A DNA stretch of 64,000 nt from Bacillota bacterium (GCA_023393115.1 JAEWMS010000028.1:30860-94859), one strand, 5' to 3'. Counted from the stretch's first letter, positions 26,701 to 35,478 are shown. Notes: generated by a model not told the origin, from the letters alone. A program made the numbers and translations.

Positions 26701-28050
26701 TGCTTTTACCTTTACCGCACCGATTTCGGTTATCCTGTCCTTCTGAGGATTAAGCCCCGTAGTTTCTATGTCAAATACTACGAATTCATCATTAAGGGTA
26801 TGGGAATCAGGGTTATATACAATGGGTACATTATCATCCAGCAAATAACATTCAAGTCCATAGATCACCTTTATTCCGAACTTTTTGGAAGCGCCATATG
26901 CATCCGGATAAGCCTGACAAACCCCGTGATCGGTTACTGCAATAGCTTTATGCCCCCATTTTGCTGCTCTTTTAACAAGTTCTTTTACAGGAGTAACCCC
27001 ATCCATTGAACTCATCTGAGTATGTAAATGGAGTTCCACCCTTTTATTCTCGGCGTCATCATGCCTGATTTCCTTTTCTGTCTCAACAATATCAAAAGCC
27101 ATAACAGCAAGCTCTTTTGAAAATTTATCATACTGAGCGTCGCCTCGTATTCGTAGACATACACCCTCAACAATGCGCTCGGATATGTTTGCAAAATCCT
27201 TTTTCTCAACGAACATTTTAACTGTTACCGAACTTGTATAGTCTGTGATGTCAAATATATATATGTACTTTCCGCCCCTGATTTCTCTGAATTCTGTTCT
27301 GAATACCTCGCCTGCTATGGCAACCTTTCCCGAGTCGGGAGTAACTTCAGAAATCCTCATAATGCTGTCGGTAAAAGGTTTTCCGGCTATTATTCCCTTA
27401 GTAGGACCATCTCCGGGATGTGAACCTCTGGTTTCGGAAGAACTTTTTTGCTTTTCTTCTGAAGGAGCTGCAGTCATTGCTGTACTTACAACCTGCGCCT
27501 CGTTTTTTTCCTTCTCCGCAACGTATTCCTCAAGAATGCTGGAATCCACCTCAAGATCGAAAAACTCAACCTTAACTTTTTGTGAAATAGTATCCTCAAT
27601 ATACTGTTCAAGGATTGTATGGCAATTTTGAGTTTTTAAAATCTGTGAGCCCTTTGTAGCAAGCCTGATTTGTATTTTTCCGTCGGTAAACTCACAGGTA
27701 CTGCCGGTAAGTATACCTCTGCAGACTGCAACCTTCCGGTTCAGCAATTGAAGCAGTTCATTCCACATCAACTCCAGAAATTCTTCGATGCCGTATTCAC
27801 GTGTGCATTTTACCCTGATAGTAATATTATTGGCCCCAAGTGAGGCTGCCAGGTGTTCCTCCATCTTTGACACCAGCCCCGGACTGATTACTTCAGGGCA
27901 CGATGTATATATTTCAAGTTTGTTGGACTTGATAAAAACACTCATCCTGTCTACGGACAATTTACTGAAAACAGAAAATTCCCCGCTAAAGTCGACTTGT
28001 TCAGGGAATAACTCTTGAAATAATTTATTTGAATTTGTAGAACCTTCCAT
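23746..28050 (-). CDS. polC: DNA polymerase III alpha subunit, Gram-positive type PolC
   Basis: The main replicative polymerase of low-GC Gram-positives. 1434 aa, full length. Order: N-terminal domain, OB fold (about 235-320), PHP domain (ELHLHTQMSSMDGVTP near 340; AIAVTDHG), a 3'-5' exonuclease inserted in the PHP domain (VVFDIETTGLN near 422, with VAHNATFDVGF and HHRAVDD), then the polymerase core with a zinc-binding CEKCKYSEF...CPNCG and the catalytic PDIDLNFSG near 962, and the C-terminal helix-hairpin-helix. The exonuclease within PHP distinguishes PolC from DnaE. Confidence 0.98.
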   Translation of the reverse strand: MEGSTNSNKLFQELFPEQVDFSGEFSVFSKLSVDRMSVFIKSNKLEIYTSCPEVISPGLVSKMEEHLAASLGANNITIRVKCTREYGIEEFLELMWNELLQLLNRKVAVCRGILTGSTCEFTDGKIQIRLATKGSQILKTQNCHTILEQYIEDTISQKVKVEFFDLEVDSSILEEYVAEKEKNEAQVVSTAMTAAPSEEKQKSSSETRGSHPGDGPTKGIIAGKPFTDSIMRISEVTPDSGKVAIAGEVFRTEFREIRGGKYIYIFDITDYTSSVTVKMFVEKKDFANISERIVEGVCLRIRGDAQYDKFSKELAVMAFDIVETEKEIRHDDAENKRVELHLHTQMSSMDGVTPVKELVKRAAKWGHKAIAVTDHGVCQAYPDAYGASKKFGIKVIYGLECYLLDDNVPIVYNPDSHTLNDEFVVFDIETTGLNPQKDRITEIGAVKVKAGQIIEKFSAFVNPGIPIPSFIVKLTGITDDMVKDAPPIEQVLTDFMEFIQGTVLVAHNATFDVGFIKQNAKIIGERIRNPYIDTLELCRKMFPELGKYKLNLVAKHLGIELENHHRAVDDSLATAKIFLHCLGLLKEKGCKTIKDIENAFGYEVNVKAPSNHAIILVKNSVGLKNLYKIVSQSHLKYFYKKPRVPKKLLMEYREGLILGSACEAGELYRAILNNKSEDEISKIVRFYDYLEIQPLGNNQFLVNNGKVSSQEELRKINKKIVRLGERHQKPVVATCDVHFMDPRDEVFRRILMAGQGFTDADNQAPLYFRTTDEMLEEFDYLGPEKSREVVIDNTNLIADLIENIAPVLEGTYPPKIEGAEHDIEEMAMNKAKEIYGENLPEVVQQRLEKELNSIIKNGFAVMYLIAQKLVSKSVGDGYLVGSRGSVGSSFVANMSGITEVNSLQPHYICEKCKYSEFILDGTYDCGFDMPDKECPNCGNSLKKDGYDIPFETFLGFDGDKEPDIDLNFSGEYQPVAHKYTEELFGEGYVFRAGTIASVAEKTAYGYVKNYLDEREIVVTNAEINRLVKGCTGIKRTTGQHPGGIMIVPKDKEIFDFSPIQRPADDTTSEIITTHFDYHFLHGSILKLDILGHDDPTVIRMLEDITGIDARTITIGEAKTMSLFSSTEALGVTPEDIGSETGTYAIPEFGTKFVRQMLVDTKPKTFSELIRISGLSHGTDVWLNNAQDLIRDGITTLSKSICCRDDIMIYLMHAGLPPKTAFKIMEDVRKGKGVKEEYEVIMKENKVPDWYIKSCKTIKYMFPKAHAAAYVMMAFRIAWYKVYHPEAFYATYFTVRADDFDAEMMAQGQDKVKNKIKEYEMKGNNITTKEKNVLTILEVANEMYARGIKFLPIDLYLSEAKKFIIEEGGIRPPLNALQGLGGAAALNIVEARKDGEFLSIDELRTKAKISKSVIEILERNNCLKGLPESNQLCLF

Positions 28051-28185
28051 ATTTATGACCCCATTATATTAATTATGTACAATACGATGTCTTTTATATT
28101 TAGTATGTGCTATATTTATTCGAACTTAAATCATATATCTGTATATGTTTCTATTATATTTTAACATAAGTAAGTGAAATTTTAT

Positions 28186-29082
28186 CTAGGTCTTTTCATA
28201 TACAATTATGTTAATATCCACCTCAGTATGAAGCTCATCCATTTTATTGATTGATGAAATATCTGCGTGTCTGCTGTAAGGTGTCATTTTGAAGAGATTT
28301 ATTATATCCTGTTTGTCCTTAAGGCTAATGTTATAGCTTACACCTGTCTCTTCCACCAGCCTGAAGCCCTTCCTAACCGTTCCCTTCTGTCCGATTTCCT
28401 CCGGCTCTTGATACATAAGTTTTTTAAGGCTGTATAAGTGACGGGCGCCTGGAACCGCAACTATCAATTTTCCGTTAGGCTTCATGATACGCCTGAATTC
28501 ATGTTCATCTCTTGGTGCAAAAATACAAAGTATATAATCCACAGTATTATCCAGTATTGGTATGTGATAATTGCTGGCTACCGCAAAACGGACCTGCTTG
28601 TCCCTACCAGAGGCATAATTGATGGCATCTCTGGAAACATCGGTACCGTAGAGAGAAAAATTTACTTTACTAAAATCCCGGTTTTGATTTTCAAGATTAT
28701 TTTTCAGTCTGCTTATGTAATAGCCCTCGCCACAGCCTGCGTCATAAATATTAATTTCTTTACAAGTGTTATCCTTGCCGATTTCTGAATTAGCCTGAAT
28801 TAAACTGTTATTTGGGTTTGAATTAACGCATAGTTGATAAACGATAGAATTCAACTTATCGGAAAATTGTTGATAGTACCCTTTTTCAAGGAATTCTCCC
28901 CTGCTTTGCAGCATTTCTTTAGTGTCGCCGGGATTGCCGGCTCCGATATGGCTTGAAAGTAAAAGGTTAACATATCCCTTTCTAGCAATATCAAAATTAT
29001 GACCATTTGGACAAAAGTATTGTTTCAACCCCTGTTTCAGAGCTTTTGAGCAATTCGGACACTTGAATATGGTTTTTGTCAT
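28186..29082 (-). CDS. RlmA-type 23S rRNA (guanine-N1) methyltransferase
   Basis: About 298 aa. An N-terminal zinc site (CPNC...CPNGHNFD, residues about 8-32) precedes a class I methyltransferase fold with the SAM motif IYDAGCGEGYY and a CIFAPRDEHEFRRIMKPNG motif. This is the arrangement of RlmA (G745/G748 N1-methyltransferase, linked to macrolide/tylosin resistance in some species). I chose ATG 29082 with GAAGG 11 nt upstream; a GTG at 29094 overlaps that site. It lies between ispG and polC. Confidence 0.85.
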   Translation of the reverse strand: MTKTIFKCPNCSKALKQGLKQYFCPNGHNFDIARKGYVNLLLSSHIGAGNPGDTKEMLQSRGEFLEKGYYQQFSDKLNSIVYQLCVNSNPNNSLIQANSEIGKDNTCKEINIYDAGCGEGYYISRLKNNLENQNRDFSKVNFSLYGTDVSRDAINYASGRDKQVRFAVASNYHIPILDNTVDYILCIFAPRDEHEFRRIMKPNGKLIVAVPGARHLYSLKKLMYQEPEEIGQKGTVRKGFRLVEETGVSYNISLKDKQDIINLFKMTPYSRHADISSINKMDELHTEVDINIIVYEKT

Positions 29083-29167
29083 TATATCTCGCACCTTCTC
29101 TGATACGTTGTTAGCTAAAGCTTCTCAATTTCCAAAGGAAATTGATTCTGAGATATTAATATTTAAG

Positions 29168-30229
29168 CTAAAGCTTCTCAATTTCCTTTAATAATTCCTC
29201 TACAGCATTTTCCTGTGGTATCTTTTTTACTATCTGTCCCTTTTTGAAAAGCAGCACCTCATTGACACCACCAGCTATCCCTATATCTGCATCTTTTGCC
29301 TCACCGGGACCATTCACCGCACAACCCATTATTGCAACCTTTATATTCTTATTGAGTTTGTCTAATACCGGCTCTATCTGATTTACTATTCCAATGAGGT
29401 CAACCCGTGTCCTTCCACAGGTTGGGCAGGATACTACTTCTATCCCTTCCTTGAGCAAGCCAAGTGCCTTAAGAATCTGCTTACCGGATCTTATTTCCTC
29501 AACCGGATCTCCTGTAAGAGAAACCCGTATGGTGTCACCGATACCCTCTGCAAGGAGGCAGCCAATACCTACTGAAGATTTAATTGTTCCCTTATACACA
29601 GTGCCTGCCTCAGTAACCCCTATATGCAGAGGGTAATTAGTTTTCAGTGAAAGCAGTCTGTAGGCAGCAATAGTCATGGGAACGCTTGAAGCCTTAATGG
29701 AAATTGCTATATCTCCAAAATCTGCTGCTTCAAGCATTGCTGCATGATTTAATGCACTTTCCACCATTCCTTCTGGTGTGACGCCCCCATACTTTTCTAA
29801 AATGCTTTTTTCTACCGAGCCGGAGTTTACTCCAATCCGGATGGGTATCTGCCTCTCCCTCGCCATGTCAGCCACAATTTTTACTCTGTCCTGACCACCT
29901 ATATTGCCCGGATTGAGACGAATCTTTTCCACACCGTTACGCATACACTCCAAAGCCAGTCTATAGTCAAAATGTATGTCGGCAACCAGAGGTATTTTTA
30001 TTGCTTTCTTTATTTCTTTTACTGCCTCGGCAGACTGGCTGTCGGGAACTGCAACTCTGATAATGTTGCAGCCTTCCTCCTCAAGCCTTTTTATCTGCGC
30101 TACAGTAGCTTTTACATCTCTTGTATCGGTATTGGTCATCGACTGGACAGAAATAGGAGAATCTCCTCCTATGAAGATATCTCCCACTTTTATTTTTTTT
30201 GTATGTTTTCTCAATATATAATTATCCAT
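29168..30229 (-). CDS. ispG: 4-hydroxy-3-methylbut-2-enyl diphosphate synthase (MEP pathway)
   Basis: IspG converts MEcPP to HMBPP with a [4Fe-4S] cluster. The 353-aa protein has the TIM-barrel N-terminus (GGDSPISVQSMTNTDTRD) and the C-terminal cluster ligands CPTCGRT and MGCAVNGPGEAKDADIG. It follows rseP by 23 nt in the dxr-rseP-ispG order. Together with dxr it shows that this cell makes isoprenoids by the MEP route. Confidence 0.97.
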   Translation of the reverse strand: MDNYILRKHTKKIKVGDIFIGGDSPISVQSMTNTDTRDVKATVAQIKRLEEEGCNIIRVAVPDSQSAEAVKEIKKAIKIPLVADIHFDYRLALECMRNGVEKIRLNPGNIGGQDRVKIVADMARERQIPIRIGVNSGSVEKSILEKYGGVTPEGMVESALNHAAMLEAADFGDIAISIKASSVPMTIAAYRLLSLKTNYPLHIGVTEAGTVYKGTIKSSVGIGCLLAEGIGDTIRVSLTGDPVEEIRSGKQILKALGLLKEGIEVVSCPTCGRTRVDLIGIVNQIEPVLDKLNKNIKVAIMGCAVNGPGEAKDADIGIAGGVNEVLLFKKGQIVKKIPQENAVEELLKEIEKL

Positions 30230-30252
30230 AGTCTTTTCCTTTCAGTATGCAG

Positions 30253-31545
30253 CTATCCTCGTCCCAATCTCAGTATGTCGTTGAAGGTAGCGTATATCAT
30301 AATCATTATGAGAATAACCATACCTATCATGGTTATAAGCGCTTCCTTTTCGGGATTCAGAGGCTTCTTTCTGATTCCTTCAATCAACAACAGTACAAGC
30401 TTGCTTCCATCTAGTGCCGGGAATGGAATAAGATTAACCAATCCAAGGTTTATACTTATCATAGAGGTAATTGACAGAAGATTTAAAAAGCCCTCCATAG
30501 CTGACTCACTTGACGACACTTCATTACTGATAGTAGTTGTTATTCCTACTGGACCCATAAGTTCACTGGCTGGAACTTTTCCGGATAGCAGCCATCCCAA
30601 AGAATAATATATTGATCTTGCCAGAAATACGTTGTATTTGACAGATTCCTTAATCGTACTGCCAATTTCACCTTTACTGTGTACAAAATCCACTGTACCT
30701 ATTGCATAGAACTCAGGATTTTTACTCATAGCCGGTACTACAGGTGTAAGCTCCTGCTGTTTTCCGTCTCGCTCAACCAATATGCTCACTTTCTTATCTT
30801 TATTCTGCTGAAGTATTTCTCGAATATCTTTTCTTGTCTTTACATCGGCCCCATTTAGTTTTACAATCCTGTCTCCTTCTTTCAATCCGGCAGTTTTTGC
30901 TGGGGATTTGTCGGAAACAGCTTTAACTACATTGGAATTAGTACCTTCCAGTTCTTCCTCGGCAGGAGTAAAGCCAAGTATATAGTTCTGTCTGTCGGGA
31001 GTCAGTTCTACTGTCTCGGCTTTTCCGTCCCTCTCGTATTGTAATTTAATACTTTCATCTGTAAGGGGATAGGAAAAAATTGATAGGTCATTTATATTAT
31101 AAATTGTTTTTCCATTATACTTTAATAGCCTGTCTCCGGCCTTAAGTCCGGCTGTCTCGGCAACAGATCCCGGCATAATGGTTTTAACCTCAGTTGTATA
31201 ATAACCCGATTGTGTAAGCATTATAAATGCTAATATCAACGCCGTTAATATGTTCATTATAGGCCCGGCTGCAATAATTGCCGCTCTAACACCTATGGGC
31301 TTTCTGTTGAAGGCTCTGTCGTCCTCGGAGGCCTCTTCCTCACCTTCCATCTTGACATAACCCCCAAGAGGTATAAGCCTCAAAGAGTAAACTGTTTCTC
31401 CCTTTTTAAAGGAGAACAGCTTTGGCCCCATAAAAAGTGAAAATTCATTTACCTTTACTTTAAAAGCTTTTGCCACCAAAAAGTGACCAAGCTCATGAAC
31501 AATTATTAAAAAGCTTAACGCCAGTATTGCCAGTAGAATACCCAT
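30253..31545 (-). CDS. rseP: Site-2 intramembrane metalloprotease RseP
   Basis: A 430-aa membrane protease that cleaves transmembrane anti-sigma factors and signal peptide remnants. HELGH at residues 17-21 supplies zinc ligands; the third is in NLIPFPALDG near residue 370. Two PDZ-like domains lie between (about 110-185 and 200-275, each with an AGLKxGDR motif), where many Firmicute homologues have one. GGAGG precedes the ATG. Confidence 0.93.
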   Translation of the reverse strand: MGILLAILALSFLIIVHELGHFLVAKAFKVKVNEFSLFMGPKLFSFKKGETVYSLRLIPLGGYVKMEGEEEASEDDRAFNRKPIGVRAAIIAAGPIMNILTALILAFIMLTQSGYYTTEVKTIMPGSVAETAGLKAGDRLLKYNGKTIYNINDLSIFSYPLTDESIKLQYERDGKAETVELTPDRQNYILGFTPAEEELEGTNSNVVKAVSDKSPAKTAGLKEGDRIVKLNGADVKTRKDIREILQQNKDKKVSILVERDGKQQELTPVVPAMSKNPEFYAIGTVDFVHSKGEIGSTIKESVKYNVFLARSIYYSLGWLLSGKVPASELMGPVGITTTISNEVSSSESAMEGFLNLLSITSMISINLGLVNLIPFPALDGSKLVLLLIEGIRKKPLNPEKEALITMIGMVILIMIMIYATFNDILRLGRG

Positions 31546-31637
31546 AAATCCTCCGTAACTAATTATTTCATTTAACTTCTCAACAAATACTTTATATATT
31601 CTTTAAACTGATATATTCAAATAAAGTGTACTTTTAA

Positions 31638-31785
31638 GTGAATATGTAAGAGTGAAGGGTGAATAGTTTTGGTAGACTTACTTTGCAAGTCTCTTATTTA
31701 AGTAAGACCGTATCCATATGAATTCTGGGCTTGCGCAGCAAGCTTACCTTAACTCTTCACTATTCACCTTTCATTATTCACTATT
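31638..31785. repeat. Dispersed palindromic repeat, copy D
   Basis: Lies between rseP and dxr. Left block GTGAAGGGTGAATAGTTTTGG, hairpin GACTTACTTTGCAAGTC with one mismatch (31675-31691), hairpin GCTTGCGCAGCAAGC (31729-31743), then TTAACTCTTCACTATTCAC. The right end runs into dxr and supplies its last codons (Val-Asn-Asn-Glu-Arg) and stop. Confidence 0.8.
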
Positions 31786-32918
31786 ATTTCAGCACATTTC
31801 CTTGCCCAATTGTCTACTTCTATTATATCATCCAGGCCTGGACTAATATTCACTTTATGTGCTAGCATTACACTCTCTATTAATTCAGGAATTGCTGTGA
31901 AAGCCATTCTATTTGAAAGAAACGCTGAGACGGCTATCTCATTGGCAGCATTCATTACCGCAGGCATGGTTCCCCCGGTTTTAAGTGCATCATATGCCAG
32001 CTGCAGACACCTGAAGGTTTTGGTGTCAGGTTCTTCAAAGGTAAGCTGAGAACATTTCAGTAAATCAAGCTTTGGAAAATTATTTTCACACCGGTCGGGG
32101 TAAGTGAGAGCCAGCTGAATAGGTATTCTCATATCAGGAGATCCCAACTGCGCCATAACAGAGCCATCCACATATTCAACCATTGAATGGATTATACTCT
32201 GAGGATGTACAAGAACCTGAATTTGGTCCAATTCCCGTCCGAACAGCCATTTTGCTTCGATAACCTCCAACCCCTTGTTCATGAGGGTAGCAGAATCAAT
32301 GGTTATTTTGCTCCCCATATTCCAGTTTGGATGTTTTAGGGCCTGAGCAGGGGTAATATGCTTAAGCTCGTCAAGTGTTCTTCCTCTGAAAGGTCCACCT
32401 GACGCTGTTAATATAATTTTCTCAACCTGCTTTTCATTATTTCCCAGAAGGCATTGGTATATGGCAGAATGCTCACTGTCCACAGGAAATATGTTAACCC
32501 CCTGCTTACGGGCCTCCTCCATAACCAGTTGACCGGCCGTTACGAGTGTTTCCTTGTTGGCCAGAGCGATATTCTTCTTATTTTTAATAGCATGCATTGT
32601 GGGAATAAGGCCGGCAGTACCAACTACAGATGTTACAACTGTGTCGGTCTCAGACTGTTCAACTACACGCAGCATTCCTTCAAGTCCGTATAAAACTTGA
32701 ATTTTCGTGCCTGAAAGTCTCCTTTCAAGCTCTGCGGCTAACTCTCTGGTTCCGACCGATACCAGCCGGGGTTTGAATTCCATTGCCTGTTTTTCGAGCA
32801 GATCTATATTTGAATTTGCAGCCATTGCTGCAACCTTTATTCCAAGATTTCTCGCCACATCCAAAGTCTGAACACCAATAGACCCGGTAGATCCTATTAT
32901 TGAAATAACTTTAGCCAT
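31764..32918 (-). CDS. dxr: 1-deoxy-D-xylulose 5-phosphate reductoisomerase
   Basis: Dxr commits carbon to the MEP isoprenoid pathway by converting DXP to MEP with NADPH. It has the Rossmann motif IIGSTGSIGVQTLDV (about 6-20), NKETLV, PVDSEHSA (metal-binding Asp/Glu), SGGPF and MNKGLEVIEA. 384 aa, normal length. The stop and last codons lie inside a dispersed repeat. Confidence 0.97.
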   Translation of the reverse strand: MAKVISIIGSTGSIGVQTLDVARNLGIKVAAMAANSNIDLLEKQAMEFKPRLVSVGTRELAAELERRLSGTKIQVLYGLEGMLRVVEQSETDTVVTSVVGTAGLIPTMHAIKNKKNIALANKETLVTAGQLVMEEARKQGVNIFPVDSEHSAIYQCLLGNNEKQVEKIILTASGGPFRGRTLDELKHITPAQALKHPNWNMGSKITIDSATLMNKGLEVIEAKWLFGRELDQIQVLVHPQSIIHSMVEYVDGSVMAQLGSPDMRIPIQLALTYPDRCENNFPKLDLLKCSQLTFEEPDTKTFRCLQLAYDALKTGGTMPAVMNAANEIAVSAFLSNRMAFTAIPELIESVMLAHKVNISPGLDDIIEVDNWARKCAEIIVNNER

Positions 32919-32933
32919 TTTCCCTCCGGATAC

Positions 32934-33767
32934 TTATAAATACATCGCCAAAAAATAATATACTACGGGAGCCACAAACAATATGCTGTCGAATCTGTCC
33001 AGAACCCCGCCGTGACCTGGCATTATACTGCCAAAGTCCTTTACATTTACATACCTTTTAATTGCCGATGCAGACCAGTCACCGATCTGTGAAATAATAC
33101 CGCAAAACAGTCCTAATAGAGCCAATACTGCAAATAGAGCACCTGATGCTTTTACTCCACAATATGCAGGAGCAATAAAGCCAAAAGCAATCATCAGCCC
33201 CATACATCCGAGTATTCCTCCAACTGCCCCAGCTACTGTCTTTTTAGGGCTTATTTCAGGGATTATCTTTCTTTTTCCGAATAGCCTTCCGAAGGTATAG
33301 GCCATGGTGTCTGTTCCCCAGGCTCCGATGAATATGAGCCAAATCAGCACCATTCCAAGCTCCATGTTTCTAATCAATATCAAAAAGCTCATAAGGAAAG
33401 GTACATAGGCTATACCAAAAGCAGTAACACAGGCATCAACAATATTATACTTTTTATGCCCAAATACAATAAAACCCATACTCAGAAAGATAATAATGCA
33501 TACAGAAATACCTGTTAAAACACCTAAGTCCAGTTTGTACCAGCCAGTTTGTTCAAGACCCAAAAGTAAAAGTGGGATTATCGATAAATATCCAACAGGC
33601 TTAATCGGCTGAATGTTTTTCAGTTTTGCTGCGGAATTGTAAAACTCATATAATCCAATTGCTGCAATTAAACTGACTGCCACGCCCAATACTATAGACC
33701 CCATATACAAAACAGCTATAAGTAAAACCAGTCCAATCAATGCACTGAGTACTCTTGTTTTTAACAT
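32934..33767 (-). CDS. cdsA: Phosphatidate cytidylyltransferase
   Basis: CdsA makes CDP-diacylglycerol for phospholipid synthesis. A polytopic membrane protein of about 277 aa with the family signature near the C-terminus (SAIKRYVNVKDFGSIMPGHG followed by GVLDRFDS). Start at ATG 33767, preceded by GGAGG; the earlier in-frame codon at 33785 lacks a site. It lies 15 nt upstream of dxr. Confidence 0.95.
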   Translation of the reverse strand: MLKTRVLSALIGLVLLIAVLYMGSIVLGVAVSLIAAIGLYEFYNSAAKLKNIQPIKPVGYLSIIPLLLLGLEQTGWYKLDLGVLTGISVCIIIFLSMGFIVFGHKKYNIVDACVTAFGIAYVPFLMSFLILIRNMELGMVLIWLIFIGAWGTDTMAYTFGRLFGKRKIIPEISPKKTVAGAVGGILGCMGLMIAFGFIAPAYCGVKASGALFAVLALLGLFCGIISQIGDWSASAIKRYVNVKDFGSIMPGHGGVLDRFDSILFVAPVVYYFLAMYL

Positions 33768-33852
33768 TATTCCTCCATGTTTCAAACAGCACCCGAGTTA
33801 TTCAGCAGGGCCGTTTGGTATAATTAGTTATTTTTAAAATAAAATTTATTTA

Positions 33853-34617
33853 CTAGTTCACTCCACCAAATCGTCTGTTTCTATGCTCATAAGCCTTTAA
33901 AGCTTGCGCGATATGGCTTCCATTAACATCGGGCCATAATTCATCTGTAAACCAAAACTCTGTATATGCACACTGCCAAAGGAGATAATTGCTTATCCTC
34001 TGTTCTCCGCTGGTTCTGATAAGCAGGTCGGGTTCAGGTATACCCGCAGTATATAGACAACGCTCAAACTGTTTCTCATCTATATCCTCAACTTTCAGTC
34101 TGCCTGACTTAACCTTGCCGGCAATTTCTTTTACTGCGCTTAACAGTTCAAGCCTTCCTCCATAGTTAAGACAAATATTTAAATTAAGACCGTTGTTTAC
34201 ACTTGTCAGTTTCTCTACTCTTATAATTTCCTTCTGGAGCTCATCAGGAAGACCTTTAACATAACCTATTACCTTTATCCTGACATTGCTGCCGTCAAGC
34301 TCCTTCTCGGCATTTCTCAAAAACTCCACGAGCAGATTCAATAGTGCATCAACTTCACTCTTTGGGCGCTTCCAGTTTTCGGTTGAAAAAGCGAAAACCG
34401 TCAGATACTTTATACCTATTTCAGAACAATATATAACAACCTTCTTCAGCGCCATAGAGCCTTCCCTGTGGCCTACACTTCTAGGCAAACCTCTTTTCTT
34501 TGCCCATCTGCCGTTTCCGTCAGGAATAATTGCTATGTGCTTCGGAATTGATGTGAAATCCCTTTTGATTTCTTTTGGCCGGTTGAACAATTGTGCAACT
34601 CTTTTCCAAAGACTCAT
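33853..34617 (-). CDS. uppS: Undecaprenyl diphosphate synthase
   Basis: UppS makes the C55 lipid carrier for cell wall synthesis from FPP and IPP. The 254-aa protein shows IAIIPDGNGRWAKKRGLPR, GHREG, FAFSTENWKRP and LLIRTSGEQRISNYLLWQ. ATG 34617 has GGAGG upstream; the longer frame to 34662 is not supported. A promoter candidate precedes it, and a terminator separates it from the frr end of the cluster. Confidence 0.96.
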   Translation of the reverse strand: MSLWKRVAQLFNRPKEIKRDFTSIPKHIAIIPDGNGRWAKKRGLPRSVGHREGSMALKKVVIYCSEIGIKYLTVFAFSTENWKRPKSEVDALLNLLVEFLRNAEKELDGSNVRIKVIGYVKGLPDELQKEIIRVEKLTSVNNGLNLNICLNYGGRLELLSAVKEIAGKVKSGRLKVEDIDEKQFERCLYTAGIPEPDLLIRTSGEQRISNYLLWQCAYTEFWFTDELWPDVNGSHIAQALKAYEHRNRRFGGVN

Positions 34618-34646
34618 AATGACCTCCAGCTGCGAGCAAAAATACA

Positions 34647-34675
34647 ATGATAGTGCACGCAAACAATATTAACAA
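34647..34675 (-). promoter_or_regulatory. Candidate promoter for uppS-cdsA-dxr-rseP-ispG
   Basis: TTGTTA (34670-34675), 17-nt spacer, TATCAT (34647-34652) on the minus strand, about 30 nt before the uppS start and downstream of a terminator. Confidence 0.4.
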
Positions 34676-34715
34676 AATAAAGCTTATAAGTAGGTATGTT
34701 TAAATAATCCCACCT

Positions 34716-34744
34716 TGAAAATAACCCCTCATTTAGAGGGGTTT
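34716..34744 (-). terminator. Terminator overlapping the stop of the 63-aa gene
   Basis: AACCCCTC (34723-34730) pairs with GAGGGGTT (34736-34743); minus-strand tail TATTTTC. The hairpin's first arm contains the last codons (Lys-Pro-Leu) and overlaps the TAG/TAA region of the small gene. Confidence 0.7.
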
Positions 34745-34924
34745 ACATACTAAAATGTTTAGTTTATTTCCAGTCATATTGACACGAAGTACTCTAAATG
34801 AATAATCATACTCCGTTATTTCCATTTTTGGGGGTGCCGTTATTGAAATATTATCAATTTCGAAGCTGTTTTTGCGGGCCAGCTCCAAAGCATCTCCCAG
34901 TGTATAACCAATCAAACGGTTCAT
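34733..34924 (-). CDS. Small conserved-position protein between frr and uppS, unknown function
   Basis: 63 aa (MNRLIGYTLGDALELARKNS..., ending CKPL). The ATG overlaps the frr stop codon region (4-nt overlap, ATGA type), implying translational coupling with frr. No membrane segment; mixed alpha/beta with a beta-rich C-terminal half (VLRVNMTGNKLNILVCKPL). A terminator overlaps its stop codon. I do not recognise a family; a weak resemblance of YTLGDALELARKN to PASTA-type openings is not enough for a call. Confidence 0.7.
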   Translation of the reverse strand: MNRLIGYTLGDALELARKNSFEIDNISITAPPKMEITEYDYSFRVLRVNMTGNKLNILVCKPL

Positions 34925-35478
34925 ACTTCCATTATTTCCTTGTCCTTAGCTTCAACTATATGGTCAATTTCAGCAATAAATTTATCTGTTATATTTTGGA
35001 TATCTTTTTCAGCATCCTTTAGATCATCCTCTGTAATTTCACTGTTCTTTTTCTTTGTCTTCATGCTCTCAATAGAATCTCTTCTTATTGATCTGATTGC
35101 TACCTTGGCTTCTTCGCCTTCCTTTTTAACCGATTTGGTTAAATCCTTACGTCTTTCCTCTGTAAGTGCAGGGAAAACAAGACGAATAACTTTTCCGTCA
35201 TTATTTGGGTTTATACCTATATCTGATTTTTGAATTTCTTTTTCTATATCTTTAAGGAGCTTTGATTCCCATGGCTGTATCAAAATAACCCTTGCTTCCG
35301 GTACTGATACAGTTGCAACCTGTTGAATAGGTGTAGGTGCGCCGTAATAGTCAATCGTAATCTTGTCAAGAATTTGAGGATTTGCTCTTCCTGCTCTGAT
35401 ACCTGCAAGATTGTCCTTCAAAACATGTATGGTTTTCTTCATCTTTTCTTCAATAGGTTTATAAAGCTCTTTATCCAT
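34921..35478 (-). CDS. frr: Ribosome recycling factor
   Basis: RRF (185 aa) splits post-termination ribosomes with EF-G. It has LRAGRANPQILDKI-type N-terminal helix sequence (AGIRAGRANP), the YYGAPTPIQQVA segment, IQPWE and the C-terminal helices. Follows pyrH as usual. Confidence 0.97.
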   Translation of the reverse strand: MDKELYKPIEEKMKKTIHVLKDNLAGIRAGRANPQILDKITIDYYGAPTPIQQVATVSVPEARVILIQPWESKLLKDIEKEIQKSDIGINPNNDGKVIRLVFPALTEERRKDLTKSVKKEGEEAKVAIRSIRRDSIESMKTKKKNSEITEDDLKDAEKDIQNITDKFIAEIDHIVEAKDKEIMEV

